A stretch of DNA of 12,751 nucleotides from Candidatus Methanophagaceae archaeon (GCA_013374505.1 QENJ01000064.1:1-12751), one strand, 5' to 3'. Positions 1-7,451 are shown, counted from the stretch's first letter. Made by a program: numbers and translations. Notes: generated from the letters alone by a model not told the origin.

Positions 1-208
1 GTAGTTATACTTAAACATAATTAAAGTATGAATTGAATTTATAAAAAAATGTTGAAATATAAACTTACTTACTTAATGCCTGCGCCTTATTGAAACTGTA
101 AAATCAGTAAAACCGATGGCATTATAATCACTGAGCATTCACACGATGCCCCGCTATTCTATTGCGGGGTCGTTGACTAGGGATGGCTAGGCAAGGGATC
201 CTAACATC
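1..208. other. AT-rich flank with a GC hairpin
   Basis: No gene is visible here. The first 70 bases are strongly AT-rich. A perfect 6-bp stem CCCCGC/GCGGGG pairs 149-154 with 164-169 around a 9-base loop. It lies about 40 bases past the end of the minus-strand toxin gene and could mark the end of that transcript, but no T-run follows it on the minus strand, so a terminator role is only a possibility. Confidence 0.4.
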
Positions 209-691
209 CTATTTCGACCAAATATCCTGAATGACCATCCTATCCTTTCTTTCCATTTCTGATATAATCCGCTTAATTTCTTCTTTTGATTTTACCCCTT
301 TTGCCCACAACGCTTTTAAAATATCAGGGATATCCCATGCCTCAACACCATATTCTTTCGCAAATTTCTTCGCAATTTTATCATTCGTCAAAAACGGATA
401 TCTTCTAAACCGGGCGATGATGATGGAATGGATTTCACCATGCCCAAGATGCCTCGCACGTGCCAATATCAGTTTATATTCTTCCAATTCACCTTCATTT
501 AACTGCGTAACATCTGTAAATTCAAAAATCCTATCTGGAAAGCTAAAACCAGCATCTTTGCATCTCATTAGTTCTTCATATACCACTGTCGAGATGAGAA
601 ATACGGCATTTGGCAAAAGCTGTTTAAGTAACTGAAGTCCCTTAATCTTAGCAAAGCAAGAAAGCACATCCGTATCACAAAGAATATTCAA
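209..691 (-). CDS. PIN-domain ribonuclease toxin (VapC-like)
   Basis: This 160-residue protein matches the PIN-domain RNase fold. The acidic residues expected to hold the catalytic metal are visible: Asp6 in ILCDTDVLS, Glu39/40 in VVYEEL, Glu86 in GHGEIHSI and Asp104 in LTNDKIAK. PIN toxins of this kind cleave RNA and are neutralised by the product of the upstream gene. The start is a TTG at 691-689, not ATG. It is supported by a GGAGG Shine-Dalgarno sequence about 7 bases before it and by a 4-base TTGA overlap with the antitoxin stop codon, so translation is probably coupled. The C-terminus (residues 130-160) is lysine/arginine-rich. The RNA target cannot be read from the sequence. The toxin fold call is strong. 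The alternative is a DUF3368-type PIN protein of the same general function. Confidence 0.87.
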   Translation of the reverse strand: MNILCDTDVLSCFAKIKGLQLLKQLLPNAVFLISTVVYEELMRCKDAGFSFPDRIFEFTDVTQLNEGELEEYKLILARARHLGHGEIHSIIIARFRRYPFLTNDKIAKKFAKEYGVEAWDIPDILKALWAKGVKSKEEIKRIISEMERKDRMVIQDIWSK

Positions 692-1002
692 TCAGTTCCC
701 TCCAAAATCCTCGCCACATTATCATCTATATCCGGACTTGGTGATAACGTCCTTACAACGCCTCTATCGGCAAGAATCTCCTTAAACTCCTCTAAACTAA
801 CGCCTGCAATTTCCGCTCCCCTGCTCAATGAAATCTTACCCATTTTATAGAGTTCAACAGCAGACGCTACTTTTAAATCCGATTTACTCTCCAACAAAAC
901 ACGAAAAGCACTCTTTGTAATATCCGATATTGAATGATAATATCCCGCTTTAACCAATGCATCAATCTGCATCTCTATCATATCGATATTCTTCGCTGCC
1001 AT
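688..1002 (-). CDS. Antitoxin, RHH plus UPF0175 domain
   Basis: This is a 104-residue two-part protein. Residues about 5-40 look like a ribbon-helix-helix DNA-binding segment (ISDITKSAFRVLLESK). Residues about 45-82 carry the helix-turn-helix signature of UPF0175 antitoxins (YKMGKISLSRGAEIAGVSLE). The acidic tail (residues 90-104) is a plausible toxin-binding part. It precedes the PIN toxin and overlaps it by 4 bases, the usual order and spacing of a type II toxin-antitoxin operon. Such antitoxins normally repress their own promoter. No direct operator repeat was identified. The ATG at 1002 lies close downstream of a good TATA box, so the mRNA is probably leaderless. Confidence 0.87.
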   Translation of the reverse strand: MAAKNIDMIEMQIDALVKAGYYHSISDITKSAFRVLLESKSDLKVASAVELYKMGKISLSRGAEIAGVSLEEFKEILADRGVVRTLSPSPDIDDNVARILEGTD

Positions 1003-1338
1003 ATTACTATAATATTATTTGCTTTTTTATATAAGTAAGTGGAAATGGTCAATATTGGAAGGGCATACTTCAAATAAAAACCAGATCTTATAATTCCATT
1101 GGCGGATGCACCCGAATTCATTCGGGTGTGGCTTTTGATGCCCTGATTTGAGCGATAGCGAAATCAGGGGTCCGTGACAGGGACTCACGAAGCTACTGAG
1201 AACGTCTTCGATTATCAGAATACCGAGCCCACCCTGAGGAGCTACAAACGCACTTGCTTGTCACACACCACACCCTGGAAACAACACAGTTTTTTTGGTA
1301 TTTCTGTATTCCCCCCCATCGAATAAAGCAGCTCCTGC
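1003..1338. other. Palindrome-rich intergenic segment, possible structured RNA or repeat
   Basis: There is no open frame of note in 336 bases, but several perfect stems lie in a row. CACCCGAA at 1109-1116 pairs with TTCGGGTG at 1121-1128. CCCTGATTT at 1141-1149 pairs with AAATCAGGG at 1161-1169. CGTGA at 1173-1177 pairs with TCACG at 1185-1189. A C7 run lies at about 1313-1319. The segment is downstream of the phosphorylase gene and could end its transcript, be a REP-like dispersed repeat, or be a structured RNA. The sequence alone does not decide between these. The antitoxin promoter occupies the left 30 bases. Confidence 0.5.
1025..1034 (-). promoter_or_regulatory. Archaeal TATA box of the toxin-antitoxin operon
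   Basis: On the minus strand this reads CTTATATAAA within an AT-rich stretch. Its centre is about 27 bases upstream of the antitoxin ATG at 1002, which puts the predicted transcript start almost at the start codon. This fits a leaderless archaeal mRNA. The spacing and sequence were read directly. The promoter role is inferred. Confidence 0.55.
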
Positions 1339-2031
1339 TTATATCAACTTCAAAAGCACCTTCTCCAGGTTCTCCTTACTTTTAGCAGCATCAGCAACTA
1401 TCTGTTTATAGTCCAGCGTTTCAGCAGCGATTATACCATGAGCGTAATTATCCACCGTGCTTATATTCGCGTATCGAAGCCCTAACTCCGTTGCAAGTGT
1501 TGCTTCGGAAGCCATGCACATACCCACAATATCAGCATAGTTTTTCATGAAGTTTATCTCCGCACGAGTTTCGAGCCGCGGCCCGCTAGTCTGGAAATAA
1601 ACGCCCTTCGCAACTAGCTTTATGTCCAACTCTTTCGCTGCGTTTATTATTGCCGTTCTCAAACCTTCGTCCAGGCCCGGCGTGATATGCGTTAGTTCGT
1701 CATCATAAAAGGTGGGTACGTTGCACAGGTTGATGTAGTCGTGGGGGACAACTACGGATTGCGGTGTTATGTCTCGCTTCAAACTGCCGACAGACATACA
1801 GCCTATTATATTCGTCACGCCCAACGCCTGGAACGCCGATATATTTGCTTTGTAATTTATACGATGCGGTGGTATATTAGTCTCTTTTCCGTGTCTCGGG
1901 ATGAAAACGTACGCATCCGTAACGAGCAGGTAAACTGAGCCGTATATTGTCTCAACCACCTTTTCTTGCGCACCTTCATGTAACTTCGTGCCAAATAAGC
2001 TTGTCCCGCCTGTGATGCCGAGTGCTGTCAT
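1339..2031 (-). CDS. Purine nucleoside / 5'-methylthio-nucleoside phosphorylase (MTAP/MTIP family)
   Basis: This is a 230-residue member of the PNP/MTAP phosphorylase superfamily, which splits purine (methylthio)nucleosides with phosphate to give the base and (methylthio)ribose-1-phosphate. Family motifs are in order: GITGGTS at 5-11 (phosphate loop), PRHG at 45-48, GCMSVGSL at 77-84, GPRLET at 150-155, DIVGMCMASEATLA at 167-180 and VDNYAHG at 193-199. Near the base-binding loop it has VDNYAHG in place of the TDYD-type motif of adenine-specific MTAPs. By family reasoning that favours a 6-oxopurine substrate such as methylthioinosine or inosine. The protein is somewhat short for the family (often about 250-270) but has all the motifs. 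An AGGAG lies 11 bases before the ATG, and an A-rich TATA-like sequence is near 2075-2085. The fold is certain; the exact substrate is inferred. Confidence 0.9.
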   Translation of the reverse strand: MTALGITGGTSLFGTKLHEGAQEKVVETIYGSVYLLVTDAYVFIPRHGKETNIPPHRINYKANISAFQALGVTNIIGCMSVGSLKRDITPQSVVVPHDYINLCNVPTFYDDELTHITPGLDEGLRTAIINAAKELDIKLVAKGVYFQTSGPRLETRAEINFMKNYADIVGMCMASEATLATELGLRYANISTVDNYAHGIIAAETLDYKQIVADAAKSKENLEKVLLKLI

Positions 2032-2165
2032 ATTGTGTCACGCTCCTAAGTTAATCGCAGGTATCCAACCGGAGTATTTTTTAGATTACGATTACAGGGC
2101 GTTTCTTTTTAGACTTTAAGTCACTGAAAGGAATGGGAATTAAAGCCATCTCTCTTTGTCTTAAC

Positions 2166-2369
2166 TTATACATCGTTCCATACCGCGTCATCAATGGGAT
2201 TGTCCCAAAAGTCTAAACTACTCTCTGACACCGCAAGTAAGTCCCCGTTCTCTTCCTCCTCCAGCGGAACTACTATTATTTCTGCTCTTCTACCTTTTAG
2301 TCTCCCCAGTTCCGGTAACTCTATTCTGCCCCCTTCCTTTATCTTCACACAAAATTTAAAGGCATCCAT
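2166..2369 (-). CDS. Small VapB-like antitoxin, no partner visible
   Basis: This 67-residue protein begins with a short beta-rich segment (CVKIKEGGRIELPELGRLKG, residues 7-26) like the SpoVT/AbrB-type or related small antitoxin heads. It ends with an acidic tail containing SSLDFWDNPIDDAVWNDV (50-67), a tail type found in orphan and paired archaeal and cyanobacterial antitoxins. A strong GAGGAGGAGGAGG purine run sits about 10 bases before the ATG. No toxin gene follows: the next 134 bases downstream are non-coding. Its 5' end is only about 57 bases past the end of the large secreted protein gene, so it could share that transcript. Family assignment is moderate and function is inferred. Confidence 0.7.
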   Translation of the reverse strand: MDAFKFCVKIKEGGRIELPELGRLKGRRAEIIVVPLEEEENGDLLAVSESSLDFWDNPIDDAVWNDV

Positions 2370-2426
2370 TTCTTATTTTCCTCCTCCTCCTCTTCTTTGT
2401 TACACATACCTTTTAATAATACTCCT

Positions 2427-5400
2427 TTATTCACTCCATAATCTTATCGCGGGTATCCCGTCATCGTATTTCTTTCCATTCGCATCAGTAAACTGCGTGC
2501 AGTTTACCCAGCCATTCTCAGTTGACAGTTCTTTCTTATGGTGAATCTGCGGATACGAGCCTGTGCGTATGGTGTAGTTGTAAGTTTCGCCTTCCTCTAA
2601 CGTAAATTCTTCCGTGAACGAGATATTATGCCTGTCTCCAGCGTAACCGTTCCAGCTTGCGTTTACATCCAACGTTTCGTTCCATATCCTTGCGTATTCT
2701 GTATGCCCGCCAGTGCCTGCGCAGGGATACGTGTAAAGCTTTTGCACGGTTATCGGTTGTAAAAGCGTAATTGTACCATTGTGTATGCCCATTATGCTTG
2801 GGTATGGCTTGTCAGACGCACCCGTATCAAAATAAAACGTTGACTCAAACTTATAAGGCTCTGTTGGAATTGCACCGACGGAAACGTTCTCTGCCAAAGT
2901 CGTATTTCCTGTTTCCGTTACAACCACAAGCGTATATTTATCGTCAGGAGCCGCTTCAGCTTCTTTAACCACACTTATCAGATATTCACCAGTTTTTCGA
3001 TAAGGAATAAAAATCACATCATCTGGATCACCATCACCATTCACGTCTTCTTCTGTATAAGATGCACCGGGAATCTCGTTTGTTTGCTTGCTAATGCTAA
3101 GATTATCAGGGTCGGTAACAACTATATCCACGGGACTGTAAGCGGTTATTGTGATAGAAGAAGTACCGTGGTAGATTCTAAGGTTGTTTAGCGTATACGT
3201 TCCGAGTTTGCCATTTGGCCATTCTCTTATCTGCTTTTGCTTGTCGTAGGGGTCTAAGAAGTAATAACTGTCCCCGATTTTGCCGATAAAGACTATGAAA
3301 TGATAGGGATAACCGGTTGTTGGGTAACTGACATTGGCTATTACTGGATTCTTTTTGCTTAATTCTTGATCAATTCTTTCCCAACTCGCGCCGGACCAAC
3401 CTATCCACTTGAGTTTACCTTCTGTTACTTGCTCAAGCTTTTTCCAGTGCAAGATTCCGTAAATATCCAGACCACCAACTTCGGTAAGGCTCATGTTTAG
3501 TTTGTCAGGGTCAGTATCATATCCGAAATAGTTTGAGATCATCGCAACAGAGCTGAGTGCGCAGCCGTAACCACCAATGGGATAAGGGCTGTGGTCTAAA
3601 TTTTTAGTTTTCCAGGCGGGGTCTCTTTGACTGAAGAAAGGGACATGGAGCAGATTCTCTGGTGATGGTGGTGTGATGTAAATCTCAAAAGGGTCTACCA
3701 GGGGATAGTAGTCTTTATCTGAACTGATGGCGCGAGGATGGTCCCATATTCCATCGATATCTGCATCATTGTCGGTGTAATCGTCCCAGTAGTTGCCGAG
3801 GTAGTTTGTGTATGTGTTGCTGCTGTAGGTGTAGGTTATTGGTGAAGCGTAGTTCCAGATGTTTGTTGAATCGTATGAAAAAACATTGTCACCGTTGTTC
3901 ATGAAATTGTTTAGGTATATGCTGTTGCTGTTTGAATAACCGAGGTCGATGCCAGCCCTTCCGTTTGAGGAGCAGTTGTTGTTCATTATGCTATTGCTGT
4001 TTGAATAACCGAGGTCGATGCCAGCCCCTCCATTTGAGGAGCAGTTGTTGTTCGTTATGCAGTTGTTGTTTGAATCTTCGAGAGCGATGCCATACCACCT
4101 GTTGTTTGAGCAGATGTTGTTCGATATATCGCAGTAATCTGCATGGTTAAGACATATTCCAGCCGCTCTAAATCCAACCCAAGGTCCAGTTGCTCCCGCT
4201 ACGGTAAACCCACTAATATTCACATAATCCGCCGTTACCTTGAAGACATGATCACTTGTATTCTTAGCCTGAACAATCGTATCCGCAGGACTTCCTGTAG
4301 TTGCCCCAATCGTTAAAGACTTGTAAACATCCACATTCTCGTTATAAGTCCCTGCATCCACGGTAATTGTATGCCCATCCTTTGTATCAGCATCATCAAT
4401 TGCAGCATGAATCGTTGCGAAGTTCTCGCCGGTGTTCAGGTTGTGGACAGGAGAAGGAGTTGAAGGCAAGTCATCCCTTAGATAAAACTTATTTTCACTT
4501 GGGCGATAAACACCAATGTTATCATCACCATCACCATCCCAGTCACCAGCAATTGGCTTGTCATTAATATTCCCCAGCTCGTAAGGACCCAGCTCATGTT
4601 GACCACCCGTAAGTCCCAAATCCAAATAAAAACTGTTAGTATTTAGCGGGGCATTGGGTCGGAACACACCAACATCGTCATCACCGTCCCAATCCCAGTC
4701 GCCCGTAATTGGACTATCACCCGACAGCCCAAAAGGAACGTCTCTAAACGAACTTGCAGCAGCACTGCCCAGATTAATCAGATACAAGTAAAACGTGCTG
4801 TTAGCAGGACAGTAACCGCCGACGTCATCATCACCGTCACCGTCCCAATCGCCTGCAAGCGGTATGTCGTCCGGATAGTAGCCAAACGAAATGGTTTTAT
4901 CCGCAGCACCAACTTCGTAAGGCAGGTCTGCCCAGTTTCGCGTGACTAAGTAAAACGCGGATTGCTCAAAACCTTCTACTTTCGGGCGATATATGCCGAG
5001 TTCGTCATAGCCGTCACCGTCCCAATCGCCTGTGACGGGTAAGTCTGTTGTCCGCCCGAATCTGACGGTTTCACCGTCAAAAGTGAATTCCGCGGTGCTG
5101 GTGTTGTAGATGCCCCCCGTATCTGTTCCATTGCCGTTTAGGTCGGCGGTGAGGGGAATTATGGTGCCACCCGCTTTACGAATCCAACCTTGCACAGAAT
5201 AATTACTGCTAAATCCGCTAACTGTGTAATGCCCGTCTGAAACCGACATGCTAATCGTTTTATCATTGTCCGCAGCAGTATTAGCCCAGTTTTGATGAAT
5301 GACATGGACGCTATCTGCAGTAACTTCTCTTACAATTGCTACATGCCCATAAGTGCCACCATTTGAGCAGAGAATATCCCCCGGCTGCGGTGCTGTAGTG

Positions 5401-5756
5401 CCACCGCTTGGATAAGCAACTAATCCTCTATCTGATGCCGCGTCATAATATTCATCGGCATTCGTCCCCGGTATTCTGATTTTCATGCCATAAATAATGT
5501 AGTAATAGCGGTTTGCGTATTCAACGCACTGCCATTTCATTCCGGTGTTATAATCATTTTTATAATTGTATTCACTGCTTGCATAATCATTATCATAGTT
5601 GGAATAAGCGATTACTCCGTTGTATTCCCCAACCTGAGTACCGAAAGATAGACTGCTCGCTTCTACTTGAGCACACACACTTAAAGAAAATGCTGTCGCT
5701 AACAACGCACTCATAACCAAAATAGCCAATATTTTCCAACCAAGTTTATTCTTCAT
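2427..5756 (-). CDS. Large secreted multidomain protein: CHAP, DWDGDG repeats, NosD beta-helix, C39-like peptidase
   Basis: The 1109-residue protein starts with a signal peptide (residues 1-33). A CHAP domain follows at about 65-165, with the expected catalytic set Cys77 (QCVEYANRYY), His138 (GHVAIV) and Asn156 (HQNW). Five aspartate-rich repeats of the DWDGDG..D.G.YRP type lie at about 205, 244, 303, 353 and 405; these are likely Ca2+-binding. A right-handed beta-helix (NosD/pectate-lyase type, many N/S turns) spans about 440-690. A C39-like papain-fold domain covers about 703-845, with Gln710, Cys732 (GYGCALSS), His819 (YHFIVF) and Asp835. The last 240 residues are beta-rich, with an EF-like DVNGDGDPDD at 904 and a C-terminal module typical of archaeal surface proteins (YTYPCAGTGGHTEY, YTIRTGSYPQIHH). 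There is no C-terminal membrane anchor, so it is released or held by other means. The start overlaps the DUF2283 stop (ATGA), with GGAG and AAAGG before it. The substrate is unknown. Confidence 0.9.
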   Translation of the reverse strand: MKNKLGWKILAILVMSALLATAFSLSVCAQVEASSLSFGTQVGEYNGVIAYSNYDNDYASSEYNYKNDYNTGMKWQCVEYANRYYYIIYGMKIRIPGTNADEYYDAASDRGLVAYPSGGTTAPQPGDILCSNGGTYGHVAIVREVTADSVHVIHQNWANTAADNDKTISMSVSDGHYTVSGFSSNYSVQGWIRKAGGTIIPLTADLNGNGTDTGGIYNTSTAEFTFDGETVRFGRTTDLPVTGDWDGDGYDELGIYRPKVEGFEQSAFYLVTRNWADLPYEVGAADKTISFGYYPDDIPLAGDWDGDGDDDVGGYCPANSTFYLYLINLGSAAASSFRDVPFGLSGDSPITGDWDWDGDDDVGVFRPNAPLNTNSFYLDLGLTGGQHELGPYELGNINDKPIAGDWDGDGDDNIGVYRPSENKFYLRDDLPSTPSPVHNLNTGENFATIHAAIDDADTKDGHTITVDAGTYNENVDVYKSLTIGATTGSPADTIVQAKNTSDHVFKVTADYVNISGFTVAGATGPWVGFRAAGICLNHADYCDISNNICSNNRWYGIALEDSNNNCITNNNCSSNGGAGIDLGYSNSNSIMNNNCSSNGRAGIDLGYSNSNSIYLNNFMNNGDNVFSYDSTNIWNYASPITYTYSSNTYTNYLGNYWDDYTDNDADIDGIWDHPRAISSDKDYYPLVDPFEIYITPPSPENLLHVPFFSQRDPAWKTKNLDHSPYPIGGYGCALSSVAMISNYFGYDTDPDKLNMSLTEVGGLDIYGILHWKKLEQVTEGKLKWIGWSGASWERIDQELSKKNPVIANVSYPTTGYPYHFIVFIGKIGDSYYFLDPYDKQKQIREWPNGKLGTYTLNNLRIYHGTSSITITAYSPVDIVVTDPDNLSISKQTNEIPGASYTEEDVNGDGDPDDVIFIPYRKTGEYLISVVKEAEAAPDDKYTLVVVTETGNTTLAENVSVGAIPTEPYKFESTFYFDTGASDKPYPSIMGIHNGTITLLQPITVQKLYTYPCAGTGGHTEYARIWNETLDVNASWNGYAGDRHNISFTEEFTLEEGETYNYTIRTGSYPQIHHKKELSTENGWVNCTQFTDANGKKYDDGIPAIRLWSE
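3919..4056 (-). repeat. Two tandem 69-bp units in the beta-helix coding region
   Basis: Two adjacent copies, 3919-3987 and 3988-4056, are nearly identical and each encodes one 23-residue beta-helix turn containing GIDLGYSNSNSI and NNNCSSN. A third, more diverged unit follows at 4057. The period is a multiple of three, so copy number can change without breaking the frame. This points to recent slippage or recombination in the NosD-like domain. Confidence 0.85.
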
Positions 5757-5986
5757 ACCTTTATCCTCTCCTTCGCAAGTTCGACATTCGAAACCTTAAA
5801 ACTCATCTCTGCCACAGAAGAAGGACTTAACCTCTCTTTCGCATCTAATATCTCTATCCCAATTATTTCGTTATTTTTATCAAAATCAACGATTATCCCT
5901 TCCCTTATCTCCTCGCTTATTTCATAATCCCCCTCTCTAAACTTTATATACATCGCATCCGCTTCGGGGTCGTATCGTATTTCCAT
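5753..5986 (-). CDS. DUF2283 family protein
   Basis: This 77-residue protein has the DUF2283 signature: an N-terminal MEIRYDPEADAMYIKF (residues 1-16), a middle IIVDFDKNNEIIGIEIL and a short helical end. DUF2283 proteins are small, soluble, of unproven function, and are often found next to DUF4258 genes in toxin-antitoxin-like pairs. Here a decayed DUF4258 reading frame ends 4 bases upstream of the start, which matches that pairing. A GAGGAG ribosome binding site lies 8 bases before the ATG. The stop overlaps the start of the large secreted protein (ATGA), an unexpected partner. Confidence 0.85.
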   Translation of the reverse strand: MEIRYDPEADAMYIKFREGDYEISEEIREGIIVDFDKNNEIIGIEILDAKERLSPSSVAEMSFKVSNVELAKERIKV

Positions 5987-5990
5987 TTTC

Positions 5991-6220
5991 TCAGCTCCTC
6001 AAATACCTCTTTGGATCAGCCCTATATGCCGAAACAACAATTATTCTATCCTCCTCCTTCTCCTAAATAACCCTCAATAGTTTATCATCAAATACTTTGT
6101 GTGCTATTACAATAAAAGTTTCACCGTTCCCTGCTCAATAACGAACTCATCCAAAGTTGCTAAATGTTTAGTTGGTAAAGCTTTCTTTGCAAATAACGCT
6201 TTACTGATGCCTTCTTTCAT
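5991..6220 (-). pseudogene. Decayed DUF4258-type gene
   Basis: Reading the minus strand in the frame that ends at the TGA 5993-5991 gives a DUF4258-like C-terminal half: GETFIVIAHKVFDDKLLRVI, then a TAG stop at 6065-6063, then EKEEDRIIVVSAYRADPKRY. Just upstream, near 6130, the sensible frame shifts. The frame starting at ATG 6220 reads MKEGISKALFAKK and then TLDEFVIEQG before it runs into TAA. At least one frameshift and one nonsense change therefore separate the parts. DUF4258 proteins resemble RelE/BrnT-type toxins. Its position directly before the intact DUF2283 gene fits a former gene pair whose toxin half has died. Confidence 0.6.
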
Positions 6221-6278
6221 ACCTTTATCCCTGCATTCACAAGTTCGACATCAGCAAACTTTAAAACTCATCTCCGCC
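6221..6278 (-). pseudogene. Second DUF2283 tail (duplicate of 5757-5813)
   Basis: This stretch repeats, at about 80 % identity, the DNA encoding the last 19 residues of the intact DUF2283 gene (AEMSFKVSNVELAKERIKV). With one base removed it reads FADVELVNAGIKV and then stops with the same ATGA overlap into the next frame. The single extra base breaks it. Further upstream the resemblance is lost and the Dph2 gene ends. It is a remnant of a duplicated or replaced DUF2283 gene. Confidence 0.55.
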
Positions 6279-6324
6279 TTTATGCCAGTTTCACTCACTT
6301 TAAACACGGGATTCGTAAGAATGT

Positions 6325-7314
6325 TTAATAAATACTCTCCCAACTCCGCACACCGAGAACAACCTCGAACTCGTTTTTAGAAAGGACATTAAACTGACTG
6401 AAATCATCCGCTAACCTTGGACACGCAGTATTAACAAAAGCGTCAAGCTTGAACCCCAGCAAATTTGCTTCGGTTATATCGTTCATCGCAATAACAAAAG
6501 CATTTAGACCTTTATCCACTGCTTTTCTCGCCAGTGAAACCGCTTCGTCTGGATTAAACTGCCCGCTCTTCGTGCTCACGAGAATACCAAACGCTTTCGC
6601 ATCTAACGCACGTGCGATCGCAAGATACCGTTTTTTCCGCAGCGCATCCGCCTCCAGTACGTTTAGTTGCTTTGTGAACGGGTCAGCCGCAATTACGCGC
6701 TTATCCGTGTACAAGGCGATACCCGCCGGGTGAAACGTTCCACTGCCAACAAACAGAATATCGTCACAGGGCACCATTGCAGACGAGAACATACAGCCCA
6801 ATACCTGCCCTTCATATTTCAGGTCCCGGGACTTACCTATTACCGCTTCCTTGCCCACACGAGCAAGCACCTCTTTCGCTTCGTTCAATGCGTGAACGTG
6901 CTGCACCGTTGATACTAACCCTACCGTGTCCCCTTTTATCTCTGCTACTGCCTTCGCCACCACGGGCTTCACATCAACACTGCTTCTGAGTTCTATGAAA
7001 ACGACTTTTGTTCGTGTTTTCTCTTTTAGCGCAGGTACTCTTGTTTTCAGAAAAAAAGTGTCGGTATGCCCGAAGTGGAATAGCAAATCCACTACACTCT
7101 CCAGTTTCTCATCTATATCACAAGCACCATAGCACGAATTACCAGATATTAGCACTTCCGTGCCGGTTGTATCTGAAATCTCAGCGGCAATGCTCGTAGC
7201 CACTGTTTTAAGACCATCCGGGAGTTGCAGCCCTACCCTTCTCGCGCCTCGTTCTTTTATCTGCGCCGTTATCTTCTCTAATTCAAAATCGTATGGGTAA
7301 TCTTTCCAGTTCAT
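6325..7314 (-). CDS. dph2: Diphthamide synthase Dph2 (2-(3-amino-3-carboxypropyl)histidine synthase)
   Basis: This 329-residue protein is a complete archaeal Dph2. Known family role: an unconventional radical-SAM enzyme whose [4Fe-4S] cluster cleaves SAM and transfers the 3-amino-3-carboxypropyl group to a histidine of elongation factor 2, the first step of diphthamide formation. The three cluster cysteines are expected in the three homologous domains and are seen: Cys61 in GNSCYGACDIDE, Cys174 in VLGCMFSSA and Cys298 in NTACPRLADDF. Other family features are GLQLPDGLK at 28-36, the HFGHTD segment at 80-85 and GSGTFHPAG at 190-198. Length is normal for archaeal homodimeric Dph2. It is divergent from the thioredoxin-like gene. 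A likely TATA box about 26 bases before the ATG suggests a leaderless mRNA. Confidence 0.96.
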   Translation of the reverse strand: MNWKDYPYDFELEKITAQIKERGARRVGLQLPDGLKTVATSIAAEISDTTGTEVLISGNSCYGACDIDEKLESVVDLLFHFGHTDTFFLKTRVPALKEKTRTKVVFIELRSSVDVKPVVAKAVAEIKGDTVGLVSTVQHVHALNEAKEVLARVGKEAVIGKSRDLKYEGQVLGCMFSSAMVPCDDILFVGSGTFHPAGIALYTDKRVIAADPFTKQLNVLEADALRKKRYLAIARALDAKAFGILVSTKSGQFNPDEAVSLARKAVDKGLNAFVIAMNDITEANLLGFKLDAFVNTACPRLADDFSQFNVLSKNEFEVVLGVRSWESIY

Positions 7315-7334
7315 CTTTCATCGGTGTTCCTAAG

Positions 7335-7344
7335 AGTTATATTT
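7335..7344 (-). promoter_or_regulatory. Candidate TATA box for dph2
   Basis: On the minus strand this reads AAATATAACT, centred about 26 bases before the dph2 ATG at 7314, consistent with a leaderless transcript. There is no Shine-Dalgarno sequence directly before that ATG. The sequence is seen; the role is inferred. Confidence 0.4.
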
Positions 7345-7411
7345 GTGATTTACTTGCATTGCAATGCCTTATGGTTAGTTACAACAGACACTACAATTTT
7401 TATGATGGGTT

Positions 7412-7419
7412 TTTATATA
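7412..7419 (+). promoter_or_regulatory. TATA box of the thioredoxin-like gene
   Basis: TTTATATA sits about 36 bases before the ATG at 7452, giving a predicted transcript start near 7440 and a very short leader. It also argues against the longer open frame beginning at 7293, whose first codons lie inside dph2 and upstream of this promoter. Confidence 0.55.
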
Positions 7420-7451
7420 CACATAAAATATGGTTTATTAAAAGAAGTCAC

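Noticed and set aside
3919..4150. CRISPR-like direct repeats
   Set aside because: The 69-bp units have no spacers and encode beta-helix turns in the correct frame.
4367..4567. Histidine-rich plus-strand frame
   Set aside because: It is the shadow of the aspartate/glycine-rich repeat codons of the secreted protein on the other strand.
7293..7451. In-frame extension of the thioredoxin-like gene to an ATG at 7293
   Set aside because: It starts inside dph2 on the opposite strand, precedes the TATA box at 7412-7419, and would put 53 unrelated residues before the membrane segment.
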